64,000 nt of DNA from HTCC5015 sp051747425 (GTDB taxonomy: Bacteria > Pseudomonadota > Gammaproteobacteria > HTCC5015), in assembly GCA_051747425.1 (NCBI GenBank), contig JBNJGD010000012.1:9337-73336 (forward strand), read 5' to 3'. Shown one piece after another: positions 21,971 through 29,195 of this stretch. The notes under the pieces were generated by a model. It did not search any database. It saw only the letters and a list, made by a program, of their open reading frames with translations, and was not told where the DNA came from. Made by a program: the position numbers and the translations under genes. How positions within the stretch are numbered: the first letter of the stretch is position 1; each line of letters starts with the position of its first letter.

Positions 21971-21981
21971 GAGGATGTCAG

Positions 21982-22018
21982 GTCATTCCGGAAAGCGCTC
22001 AGCGCTTATCCGGAATCT
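21982..22018 (+). repeat. Type B palindromic repeat
   Basis: GTCATTCCGGAAAGCGCT pairs with AGCGCTTATCCGGAAT. Confidence 0.65.
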
Positions 22019-22023
22019 TGCAA

Positions 22024-22057
22024 AAGCGGAAATGCCAATGGCATCTCCGCTTTTTTT
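22024..22057 (+). terminator. Likely rho terminator
   Basis: GCGGAAATGCC-AAT-GGCATCTCCGC (one A-C mismatch) is preceded by AAA and followed by TTTTTTT. It lies 150 bases after the rho stop within the repeat cluster and also faces the convergent DUF4105 gene. Confidence 0.7.
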
Positions 22058-22067
22058 GTGACCTGGG

Positions 22068-22145
22068 GTCATCGCGAGGCGGCGTTAGCCGACGCGGCGA
22101 TCTGCTGAACGGTTCCGCAGGTTGCTTCGCTTCGCTCGCAATGAC
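22068..22145 (+). repeat. Type A dispersed palindromic repeat
   Basis: 78 bp, GTCATCGCGAGGC to CTCGCAATGAC, immediately after the terminator hairpin. Confidence 0.75.
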
Positions 22146-22156
22146 AGGCTGCCTTT

Positions 22157-22177
22157 GCCTGCAAGCAGGCTCCTACA
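22157..22177 (-). repeat. REP-like sequence of Pseudomonas type
   Basis: Read on the minus strand it is TGTAGGAGCCTGCTTGCAGG followed by C, a common Pseudomonas-type REP form and a distinct variant from the type E copies near the RAYT gene. Confidence 0.5.
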
Positions 22178-22232
22178 GTCCTCCCTTTCGCACAAAAAAC
22201 TCAGTGCTCTCTGTGCACTCTGTGGCTAACCA

Positions 22233-24125
22233 TCAGAAAAAGTGCCGCAGGCCGAGTTGGGCGCTGTGGAAGCGGGTATCGCTGTAGTCGTGATACTCGT
22301 AGCGGGCGGTGAGGGCGATGTCCTTGCCCAGGGGCAGGTTGTGGTGGAGGCCGCTGATCTCGCGCTCGTAGTGGTTGTCGAAGCGCTGTTTTTGCCACTC
22401 GATGCGGGTGGTGCCCAGGGGGCTGTCTATCAGCGTACCGGCCTTGAGGCTGGCGGCGACGCCGGCGTGGCTGTCGAAATGCTGTTCGTTGTACTCGGCC
22501 CGGGCGCCGACCAGGGCGTATGTAATATTGCCCGGCCACAGGCGGTAGCTGAGGCCGGCACCCCCGCTGCCCTGAAAGATCAGCTCGCTGCCCCCGGCGC
22601 CCAGTCGGCGCTCGCCACCCACGGTGGCCTCCCAGGAGGTCGGCTTGAAGAAGGCGTCCCGGGGCGTGTAGGAGTGGATGTCGATCAGGGTAGCTCGCTG
22701 CAGTTCCAGGTCTTCGTGCTCGTCCTGGCGCAGGGTGAACTCGCCCATGTTGATGGAGGCGCCGTGGTCGAAGCCGGGGCGATTGTCGATCAGGTCGTGA
22801 AAGCTGAGTCGCAGGGTCAGGTCGACAAAGTCGCTGTCGGCCTCGCGGCCGGCGGCCAGAGAGACCATGCTGGACTCGTGGCCGTTCTCGGGCGGTATGT
22901 CCCGGGGCAGCGGGTCAAAGCCGGGCTTGGGCAGCTGGCTCATGGCTTTCAACAGGGCAAAGCGCTGTTCCACATTGGTGTCTTCCCGGGCCACTTTGCG
23001 AAAGCGGTAGTTGAGAAAGTCCGAGGCGGTTTTTACCGCGCGGGTGCGACTGCTTCCACTGATGTCGCTGTGCTGTTCGTCCTCCAGAGCACTGTGGCTC
23101 TCGATCAGGTCCAGCGCCAGTCGGCGCTCGCCGTCCTCGAGCTGGGCTATCTGGTGGCGCAACAGGCGGGTGCGCGAGGCGCGCCGCTTGCTGTCGCCGA
23201 CAAAGCCGGCGTCCTCGATGCTGCGGACGGTATCGATGGGAATGGCGAAGAACGAGAAGTCGTCGGTGAGCTCGGTGCCCGGGCGGGCTACCTCCAGCAG
23301 CTCGAGCAGGCGGTAGCTGCAGTTTTCGTCAAAGAAGAAATAGTCGAACTGGATGTCCTTGAGTTCCCACAGGTGCAGTGTCAGTGCCCGGGTCTCTTCG
23401 GGCGTCAGATTCAGTTCGTATTCCCAGAGGTCGCGGTTCTCGATGTGGTTGTACTCTTGGATTTTCTCCAGATAGCTGAGTACGGAAAAGTGCCCGGGGT
23501 AGCCGCCGAAGATGCCGCGGTAGGCAAAGACCACGGCGTTGTCGTCGCTGGGTACGCGGGCGCCAAAGTTGACCGCCCAGGACAACCACTCGGATTTCTC
23601 TTCCTTGTCGGGCGGGTCGAGGCGCATCAGGGTGTGGCCGTACATGGAGGACGGGCTGTTGAGGTAGGAGGCGGCGTAGACCAGCGTTACGCTGTGGGCA
23701 TCGACCTGGTCTAGCCACTGCGTGAAATCCGGACACTGTATGCTGCCGAAGTCGTCGGGCTCAAAGTCCAGTTCTTTCGACAGCCACTGGTAGCGGGCCG
23801 GGTAGCGGCAGCGCGGGTGTTGGTTGCGTTGCTCGTCGCTGAGCGCTTTGCTCGCCGGCAACTGTTGCAGGGTGGCGATCAGTTCGGCGGCGGGGTCGCG
23901 CTCGCCGGTGTCGGCCAGGAAAAAACCGTCGTCATCGATGTAGCTGGCGTTGTCGTCGCCGCGATCGGCGCCGTGCTTGTAGTGACCCAGGGCCAGCCAC
24001 TTGTCGCGCTGGTCCAGGTTTTTGGATTGGGCCGCATCAATCAGTGTATCGATGCGCTCGGCGCTCGCCGGTGCGCTGAAAAGAGTGAGAGTGGCGATCA
24101 GAATGTTAAAGGTTGGCCGGGGCAT
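22233..24125 (-). CDS. DUF4105 (Lnb-type) envelope protein
   Basis: Secreted 630-residue protein. After a signal peptide (FSAPASA) comes a DUF4105/Lnb N-terminal periplasmic domain with the features SYLNSPSSMYGHTLMRLDP (about 147-165), YRGIFGGYPGHFSVLSY and FFFDENCSYRLLELLE (about 265-280), whose His and Cys residues suggest a papain-like/NlpC-type fold (inference). The C-terminal part (about 430 to the end) is strand-rich, ends in LRHFF and looks like an outer-membrane barrel. ATG 24125 is chosen for the signal peptide; the upstream TTG 24146 lies in the terminator T-run of the preceding gene. Function not established. Confidence 0.8.
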   Translation of the reverse strand: MPRPTFNILIATLTLFSAPASAERIDTLIDAAQSKNLDQRDKWLALGHYKHGADRGDDNASYIDDDGFFLADTGERDPAAELIATLQQLPASKALSDEQRNQHPRCRYPARYQWLSKELDFEPDDFGSIQCPDFTQWLDQVDAHSVTLVYAASYLNSPSSMYGHTLMRLDPPDKEEKSEWLSWAVNFGARVPSDDNAVVFAYRGIFGGYPGHFSVLSYLEKIQEYNHIENRDLWEYELNLTPEETRALTLHLWELKDIQFDYFFFDENCSYRLLELLEVARPGTELTDDFSFFAIPIDTVRSIEDAGFVGDSKRRASRTRLLRHQIAQLEDGERRLALDLIESHSALEDEQHSDISGSSRTRAVKTASDFLNYRFRKVAREDTNVEQRFALLKAMSQLPKPGFDPLPRDIPPENGHESSMVSLAAGREADSDFVDLTLRLSFHDLIDNRPGFDHGASINMGEFTLRQDEHEDLELQRATLIDIHSYTPRDAFFKPTSWEATVGGERRLGAGGSELIFQGSGGAGLSYRLWPGNITYALVGARAEYNEQHFDSHAGVAASLKAGTLIDSPLGTTRIEWQKQRFDNHYEREISGLHHNLPLGKDIALTARYEYHDYSDTRFHSAQLGLRHFF

Positions 24126-24144
24126 GATGACTTTTCGGTTGCAC

Positions 24145-24173
24145 AAAAAAAACTGCCAGCGCGAGGCTGGCAG
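24145..24173 (-). terminator. Intrinsic terminator of the DUF3015 gene
   Basis: Read on the minus strand, CTGCCAGC-CTCGC-GCTGGCAG (24173-24153) is followed by eight T residues (24152-24145). The stem is perfect. It lies between the DUF3015 gene and the DUF4105 start, so the latter needs read-through or its own promoter. Confidence 0.85.
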
Positions 24174-24199
24174 TCGATATTACCCCATGGGGGCTTGTA

Positions 24200-24676
24200 T
24201 CAGGAAGCGTACTGCTGGAGGCGAGTGTCCTGCTTCATGACAGTGATCAGGGACTCGTGCAGCTCCTGGGCAGTCACATCGGCGCTGGGGAACAGCGTCT
24301 CGAAGTTGTTGTGCAGAGTGCTGGCGAAGTGCTGGCGATCTTCTTGGGCCACGCCCATGGAAACGGCAACGGCGTCGAGTGCATCGCCTTCACCCATGGC
24401 AACATCCTGGGAGAATTCGCCCATAACGGCGCCGAGCAGTGACTGGCCACCGTAGGTCAGTGTGGCGTTGATGTCACAGCCGTTGGTGCCTGTGGTCATG
24501 CCGAAGGTCTTGTTACCGCTGGTACCGTTGGTGGTAGAGGCCAGGAAGTGGCTGGGCAGACCGGATTTGCCTTCAAAGAGCATGTTGCCCCAACCACAGT
24601 CCGGGCCGCCGGGAGCAGCTGCGAAGGAAGTGGAAGAAGCGGCGAGAAGTGCTGCGCAAGCGAGTGTCTTTTTCAT
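24200..24676 (-). CDS. DUF3015 family secreted protein
   Basis: Small exported protein (158 aa) with signal peptide MKKTLACAALLAASSTSFAA. The mature part starts with PGGPDCGWGNMLFEGKSGLPSHFLASTTNGTSGN, the recognisable DUF3015 start, including the paired Cys (DCGWG and TNGCDIN). GGAG lies 7 bases before the ATG. The role of the family is unknown; it is common in aquatic gammaproteobacteria. A strong terminator follows, and a small leader hairpin precedes it. Confidence 0.85.
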   Translation of the reverse strand: MKKTLACAALLAASSTSFAAAPGGPDCGWGNMLFEGKSGLPSHFLASTTNGTSGNKTFGMTTGTNGCDINATLTYGGQSLLGAVMGEFSQDVAMGEGDALDAVAVSMGVAQEDRQHFASTLHNNFETLFPSADVTAQELHESLITVMKQDTRLQQYAS

Positions 24677-24709
24677 GCGTAATCTCCATTTAAATGTTTT
24701 GATTCATGT

Positions 24710-24726
24710 ACCGCAAAGATTGCGGT
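24710..24726 (-). promoter_or_regulatory. Leader hairpin of the DUF3015 gene
   Basis: ACCGCAA-AGA-TTGCGGT is a perfect 7-bp inverted repeat, 34 bases upstream of the start codon. It could be a transcript-stabilising hairpin or an operator. I could not find a convincing promoter around it. Confidence 0.35.
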
Positions 24727-24831
24727 TGGGATTAGACTAGCAACATAATCCCTATCAAACAAACACTTTTACCAGACTGGTTGGCAGCAATGAGCAAATT
24801 GAGAAAAGGACGATTTTACCCGAGCGGAAGA

Positions 24832-25713
24832 ATGCCCCGGAGGTCACTGTATGGCTTGCTATTGGCACTGAGTCTGAGCGGTTGTACCGGCTTGTTTTTT
24901 CACCCCGACAAGAATCTGCGCCTGACGCCTTCGGCGCTGGGTGTGGCCTATGAAGAGGTTGCGATAGCCGGGCCGGTGGGTCTGTTGCACGCCTGGTGGC
25001 TGCCGTCCCGGGACGGCGAATCCGAGGCGCGCGGCACCCTGGTTTACGCCCACGGCAATGCCGGCAATATGCTCAGCCATGTGGAGGCGGTGAGCTGGTT
25101 GCCGGCGCAGGGGTACAATGTGCTGATTTTTGACTACCGGGGCTTCGGCTACTCCGAGGGCGAGCCCGATCCCCGCGGTGTAGCCCGGGACACCCTGCGC
25201 GCCATCGAGTGGACGCGAGCGCGCCTGGGCAGCATGGAGGGGGAAAGCGAAGCTCGCGACCTGGTGGTTTACGGCCACAGCTTGGGGGCGGCGGCCAGTT
25301 CGGTGGCGGCTGCCCACGCCGTCAATTCGGGGGGTGGCTACCATCGCATCCGCGCCGTGATTCTGGATTCGGGCTTCAGTAGCTACCGCTCCGTGGCCCG
25401 GGAGAAGGTTGGCAGTCACTGGATGACCGCCTGGTTGAGTCCCCTGGTGCCACTGTTGTTTAGCGATGCCGTGCCGCCCCTGGAGGCGGTGCCGGAGTTG
25501 GCGGGGGTGCCGGTGTACATATTGCACGCCGAGGACGATCCGATTGTTCCCTGGAGCCAGGGTCGCCGGCTGTTCGAGGCCGCCGGAGAGCCCCGCTATT
25601 TCTACGCCCTGGAGGCCCAGAACCACAACCACAGCTGGCAGAGTGAAGCGGATCGCGAGTGGCTATTGCAGACACTCGAGGAGGTCTTCGCCCCCGCTGA
25701 AGGGGGGCGCTGA
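24832..25713 (+). CDS. Alpha/beta-hydrolase lipoprotein (YqkD/YfhR-like)
   Basis: Predicted membrane-anchored serine hydrolase. The lipoprotein signal is MPRRSLYGLLLALSLSGC, then LVYAHGNAGNMLSHVEAVSWL (oxyanion HGN), the nucleophile elbow GHSLGAAAS, an acid in HAEDDPIVP and a catalytic His in NHNHSW. The ATG at 24832 gives a normal short n-region; ATG 24790 would add 14 residues and is the alternative, and neither has a good ribosome site. The substrate is unknown; relatives are esterases or thioesterases of unclear role. Its 3' end faces the next gene with 12 bp between stops. Confidence 0.82.
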   Translation: MPRRSLYGLLLALSLSGCTGLFFHPDKNLRLTPSALGVAYEEVAIAGPVGLLHAWWLPSRDGESEARGTLVYAHGNAGNMLSHVEAVSWLPAQGYNVLIFDYRGFGYSEGEPDPRGVARDTLRAIEWTRARLGSMEGESEARDLVVYGHSLGAAASSVAAAHAVNSGGGYHRIRAVILDSGFSSYRSVAREKVGSHWMTAWLSPLVPLLFSDAVPPLEAVPELAGVPVYILHAEDDPIVPWSQGRRLFEAAGEPRYFYALEAQNHNHSWQSEADREWLLQTLEEVFAPAEGGR

Positions 25714-25725
25714 GGGCGAGCAGTT

Positions 25726-27465
25726 TCAGTACTCGAAGTCGTTGCGGCCGAGTACGCGCGGCGGATGGTTCAGCTGAAAGTTGAACTCGTGGGGATCGAT
25801 GTTCTCGGTGGGTGTCCAGATGGTGATGCCATTTTTGATTTTCGTGCGGTAACCGCGATAGAGCCGGCGCATCATTTCACTGGCGTAGCGCGGCGGGTTG
25901 TCAATGACCTCATCGGGATCGAGGTCAATCTGGAACATGTTCAAAAACGCATCGGCGCGTTCCGGTGAGGTGCCGGCGCGATGGAGCAACTCGGACACCG
26001 TAGTGGATTCGCCCCGGGGCCAGTGTGTGGCCAGGTCAATCAGAGTGCCAATGCGGTGGACATCGACATCCAGGTGGAACAGGTCGAACAGTTCCTGGAT
26101 GGCGGCCTTGTTGAGGTTTTGTTGCTGCAGGATTTCGTCGAAGTAGAGGCCTTTTTCAGTGCCTTCAATGACCGCCTTGAAAATGCCGTCCAGATCGTAG
26201 GGCTTCATGTTGGAAAACAGGTCTTCAGCCAGTTTCAGGGCATAGGCGATTTCGTCCAGTGCCGCAGTGTCCGAGTGCAGTTTGAAACCGATGCGAGCCC
26301 GGGGGCCGTCGTCGGTCATCTCATCGCTGAAGAGTACCGAGGGGTGCAGGCCCTCAATGTCGAGTATTTCCTCGGGAATGGCACTGGTGGTCATGATCGT
26401 GCCGGCGGGGTGTTCGAACCAAAGCCACTGACCGGGGAGGAAAGTCTGGCGTAGGGCCTTCTCGTAGGCGTTGCCCCGGCCATCAATCAGCCCCTCGCCC
26501 TCGTGGGCCCGGCTGGTCCGCTCGAGTTTCACCCGGGTGCCCTCAAAGTGCTTGTACTGGACATAGAAAGTGGCTTCGGGTTCGACCAGGTAGCGGGCGG
26601 CGCGGCGCATGCTGCGAATGATGCGCGCCATGCGTGGCTTGTTGATTTCAATGCCCGGTGTGTTCATGGCGTGGTCGTAGGCATTGATCTGGAAGGGCAT
26701 GCTGAACACGGGAATGGCAAAGAAGGTGGAGCGGGCCTCAATCAGCAGATTGGTGCGCACCGGGCCGCCCTGGACACCCTTGACTTTGAGAGTGATGTTT
26801 TTCTCGTTACTGAAGCTGACCTTGAGCATGCGGAATAGCACCGAACTCCGGAGTTCGAGCAGGGCGCGGTCGAGCAGGTTGTCGGTCACACCGTCGCCTT
26901 CGCCGATCTGGTAGCTCTTGGCGTGGCCGAAGTCCCGGTTGTAGACGCTGTAGCGGTAGTTGTCGCCGCGCAGTACGCCGGCCTTTTCGTCGTAATCGGC
27001 GGCGTATTGGCGCGGGCTGCTGCCGGGGTAGTTGCGCATCAGGTAAACATAGCGGTTATCGCCCCGGGGACTGGCCATAGTGAACTCGCGAACGATCTCC
27101 CCGGCCTTCAGGTCGGGCTCAATGGGCAGTCGCTCGCTGCTGGCGTCGCGATAGAGAAAGACCAGCTTGTCGTCGCCATCAAAAACGCCGGCTTCACCAA
27201 TGCGACGGTCCTCGCTGACGCCATCAATGTAAATCAAGCCGAGGATGTCGTAGGCCTCGAACTGGTGGGGGATGGGGTCGAGCTGACCGTCGCGGACGGT
27301 GACCAGAGAGAGCTCGTCGAGCGGGAGGCCCCGGGCAGTGGGTGTCTCCTCGGCGGTGATGGTGACCGGGTGGTAGTGGTCGTATTCGGAGGGAGTGTTC
27401 GCCCAGGCCGGTGCGGTAAAAACCAGTGATAGCCCGGTGGCAAAAGTGGCCAGTGTCAGACGCAT
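25726..27465 (-). CDS. Secreted protein of unknown function (579 aa)
   Basis: I do not recognise a family. It starts with a signal peptide MRLTLATFATGLSLVFTAPAWA. The mature N-terminal half contains YDHYHPVTITAEETPTARGLPLDELSLVTV and a stretch GVFDGDDKLVFLYRDASS, suggestive of strand-rich domains; the middle is basic (ARIIRSMRRAARYLVEPEATFYVQYKHF), and the C-terminal 150 residues are helical. There is no transmembrane segment beyond the signal, so it is likely periplasmic or extracellular. GGGGGAG precedes the ATG at 27465; the frame is open to 27558 but the extra codons are translated repeat sequence. It lies alone between two convergent or divergent neighbours. Confidence 0.75.
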   Translation of the reverse strand: MRLTLATFATGLSLVFTAPAWANTPSEYDHYHPVTITAEETPTARGLPLDELSLVTVRDGQLDPIPHQFEAYDILGLIYIDGVSEDRRIGEAGVFDGDDKLVFLYRDASSERLPIEPDLKAGEIVREFTMASPRGDNRYVYLMRNYPGSSPRQYAADYDEKAGVLRGDNYRYSVYNRDFGHAKSYQIGEGDGVTDNLLDRALLELRSSVLFRMLKVSFSNEKNITLKVKGVQGGPVRTNLLIEARSTFFAIPVFSMPFQINAYDHAMNTPGIEINKPRMARIIRSMRRAARYLVEPEATFYVQYKHFEGTRVKLERTSRAHEGEGLIDGRGNAYEKALRQTFLPGQWLWFEHPAGTIMTTSAIPEEILDIEGLHPSVLFSDEMTDDGPRARIGFKLHSDTAALDEIAYALKLAEDLFSNMKPYDLDGIFKAVIEGTEKGLYFDEILQQQNLNKAAIQELFDLFHLDVDVHRIGTLIDLATHWPRGESTTVSELLHRAGTSPERADAFLNMFQIDLDPDEVIDNPPRYASEMMRRLYRGYRTKIKNGITIWTPTENIDPHEFNFQLNHPPRVLGRNDFEY

Positions 27466-27532
27466 TGATGTACTCCCCCGTTGGTGTGGCCACACTATAG
27501 CGAAGCCACGCCGGGTTGGCCATGATTGGCAG

Positions 27533-27712
27533 TTAGCCACAGAGCGCACAGAGAGCACAGAGGGTCTTTGTCATCGCGAGCCGCGCAGTGGCGTGGCGAT
27601 TTGCCGAACGGTTCTGCAGATTGCTTCACTTCGTTCGCAATGACATGAAAGGCCAACCCATCCCCGGCATGACGCTCAAAACCTCTGTGTTCTCTGTGCG
27701 CTCTGTGGCTAA
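27533..27712. repeat. Type D composite element upstream of dusB
   Basis: A 180-bp unit with well-preserved inverted ends: TTAGCCACAGAGCGCACAG (27533) and its complement ending CTGTGCGCTCTGTGGCTAA (27712). The core is one type A repeat. It occupies the intergenic region between the unknown secreted protein and dusB. Confidence 0.75.
27570..27644 (+). repeat. Type A dispersed palindromic repeat
   Basis: 75 bp core of the composite element; the right end has TTCGTTCGCAATGAC, a slightly diverged form. Confidence 0.75.
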
Positions 27713-27769
27713 AACAAACATCATCCGGTCCACCAAAATCAGACGCGGCGAAGCCGCCCCCCGAACATT

Positions 27770-27825
27770 TTGACGCCCATTGTTAACGCTGGTTACTTTT
27801 TGATCAACGCATTTGCGGCTAGAAT
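27770..27825 (+). promoter_or_regulatory. Possible promoter region of dusB-fis
   Basis: TTGACG (27770-27775, 5/6) lies 18 bp from a poor -10 TACTTT. Separately TAGAAT (27820-27825, 5/6) has no -35 at normal spacing. The exact promoter cannot be decided by eye. Confidence 0.3.
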
Positions 27826-27835
27826 CACCGGCCTG

Positions 27836-28843
27836 ATGATTCGACTTGGCGACCACATTATCGAGACCCCTCTGGCGCTGGCGCCAATGGCCGGGGTGAC
27901 GGACCGCCCCTTTCGGCAGCTGTGCCGAAAGCTGGGTGCCGGGTGGACGCCGTCGGAGATGGTGACCAGCCAGGCCTCCCTGCGTAACAGCCGCAAGACC
28001 CGTCTGCGCATGGATCACCGCGGCGAGCCGGGGCCGATCATTGTGCAGATTGCCGGTTCCGATCCGGCCCAGCTGGCCGAGGCGGCGCAGTTCAATGTCG
28101 AGAACGGTGCCGATGTCATCGATATCAACATGGGCTGCCCGGCCAAGAAGGTGTGCAATGTCGCCGCCGGTTCGGCGCTGCTCTCCGATGAGCCCCTGGT
28201 GGCGAGTATCCTGCGGGCAGTGGTCGACGCCGTGGATGTGCCGGTGACACTGAAGACGCGCACCGGGCCGACGGCGGAAGAGCGCAACGCGGTGCGCATT
28301 GCCCGGCTGGCCGAGGACAGCGGCATTCAGATGCTGTCCCTCCACGGCCGTACCCGGGACCAGCTCTACAAGGGCGAGGCCGAGTATCGGACCATTGCCG
28401 AAGTGCGCCGCCATATCCATATTCCGCTGGTGGCCAATGGCGATATCGACTCGCCGGAGCGCGCGCGGCGAGTGCTCGACGAGACCGGTGCCGACGCCCT
28501 GATGATTGGCCGCGCCGCCCAGGGCAACCCGTGGATCTTTCGCGAGGTCGACCACTACCTGCGCACGGGGCGAAAGTTGCCTGCGCCGGGTGCGGATGAG
28601 ATACGCGAGACACTGCTGGGCCACCTGGAAGCGCTGTATGAATTTTACGGCGAGTACATGGGGCTGCGCATCGCGCGCAAGCACATCGCCTGGTATCTGA
28701 AACCGCGCAGCGATTTTAAACGCCACAAGAAAACGCTGTTTGCCATCGACAGCGCCGGGGCGCAGTACCGCGCCATTGATACTATTTTGAGCGGCGGTTT
28801 GAGGCCGCCGGAAAGCGACAACACCGAGGAGCTCGCGGCATGA
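27836..28843 (+). CDS. dusB: tRNA-dihydrouridine synthase B
   Basis: FMN-dependent enzyme reducing uridine to dihydrouridine in the tRNA D-loop (335 aa; E. coli DusB 321). It has LAPMAGVTDRPFR near the start, the catalytic Cys101 in NMGCPAKKV, HGRTRDQLYKG, and the FMN phosphate region VANGDI and MIGRAAQGNPWIF. The ATG at 27836 (MIRLGDHIIETPLALAPMAGVTD) matches the family start; the frame is open to 27770. The stop overlaps the fis start as ATGA, the conserved dusB-fis operon. Confidence 0.95.
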   Translation: MIRLGDHIIETPLALAPMAGVTDRPFRQLCRKLGAGWTPSEMVTSQASLRNSRKTRLRMDHRGEPGPIIVQIAGSDPAQLAEAAQFNVENGADVIDINMGCPAKKVCNVAAGSALLSDEPLVASILRAVVDAVDVPVTLKTRTGPTAEERNAVRIARLAEDSGIQMLSLHGRTRDQLYKGEAEYRTIAEVRRHIHIPLVANGDIDSPERARRVLDETGADALMIGRAAQGNPWIFREVDHYLRTGRKLPAPGADEIRETLLGHLEALYEFYGEYMGLRIARKHIAWYLKPRSDFKRHKKTLFAIDSAGAQYRAIDTILSGGLRPPESDNTEELAA

Positions 28844-29073
28844 AGGAAGCGCCACTGAAAGATTCCGTGGAAAATGTCATCAAGGACTACCTGTTGGCCC
28901 TGAGTGGGGAAAAGCCCCAGGGCATGTACAAGCTGGTGGTGGGTGAAGTGGAGACAGCGCTCCTGAAGTGTGTGATGGAGCATGTCGACAACAACCAGTC
29001 CCACGCCGCCGAGTGTCTGGGAATCAACCGGGGTACTTTGCGCAAAAAACTCAAGGACCACGGTCTGCTCTAG
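28840..29073 (+). CDS. fis: DNA-binding protein Fis, short form
   Basis: Nucleoid protein and regulator acting as a dimer. At 77 residues it lacks about 20 residues compared with E. coli Fis (98 aa). The C-terminal helix-turn-helix NNQSHAAECLGINRGTLRKKLKDHGLL is fully conserved, as are the dimerisation helices (LKDSVENVIKDYLLAL). The missing part corresponds to the mobile N-terminal beta-hairpin that enterobacterial Fis uses to activate DNA invertases. The start overlaps dusB (ATGA), so a longer form would have to lie inside dusB; none is evident. Confidence 0.93.
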   Translation: MKEAPLKDSVENVIKDYLLALSGEKPQGMYKLVVGEVETALLKCVMEHVDNNQSHAAECLGINRGTLRKKLKDHGLL

Positions 29074-29083
29074 CGCTCTGGCA

Positions 29084-29111
29084 CTGAAAGTTCGAGCCAT
29101 TCGGGTATAAT
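29084..29111 (+). promoter_or_regulatory. Candidate promoter of purH
   Basis: CTGAAA (29084-29089, 4/6) and a perfect TATAAT (29106-29111) are separated by 16 bp, just after fis. The predicted transcript start is near 29118, giving a leader of about 78 bases that contains the hairpin at 29136. Confidence 0.6.
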
Positions 29112-29135
29112 CCCGGACTCGCTATTCGCCTGCAG

Positions 29136-29172
29136 AATGCTTAGCCAAGCGCACTCTTGCCTAAGCATTTTT
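29136..29172 (+). promoter_or_regulatory. Terminator-like hairpin in the purH leader (possible attenuator)
   Basis: AATGCTTAG (29136-29144) pairs perfectly with CTAAGCATT (29161-29169). After one C-C mismatch the stem continues CAAG/CTTG with a CGCACT loop. Five T residues end it (29168-29172, the first two within the stem). It is 23 bases before the purH ATG and downstream of the predicted promoter, so it would form in the purH transcript. Confidence 0.55.
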
Positions 29173-29195
29173 CATTTACTCAACGAGTATTTCCT

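Larger units (their letters stand above)
21880..22229. repeat. Type D composite element after rho
   Basis: The left end is partial (GCCACAGAGGGATTG), and the right inverted end is CTCAGTGCTCTCTGTGCACTCTGTGGCTAA. Its 350-bp interior contains a type C repeat, a type B repeat, an intrinsic terminator, a type A repeat and a REP-like sequence: the densest repeat cluster in the window. No gene is present. Confidence 0.65.

Noticed and set aside
27395..27773. ORFs reading LSVRSVAN or ESTEGLCHR around 27.4-27.8 kb, and the 31-codon N-terminal extension of the 25726-27465 gene
   Set aside because: They are translations of type D repeat ends; the ATG at 27465 with a strong ribosome site and signal peptide is the real start.
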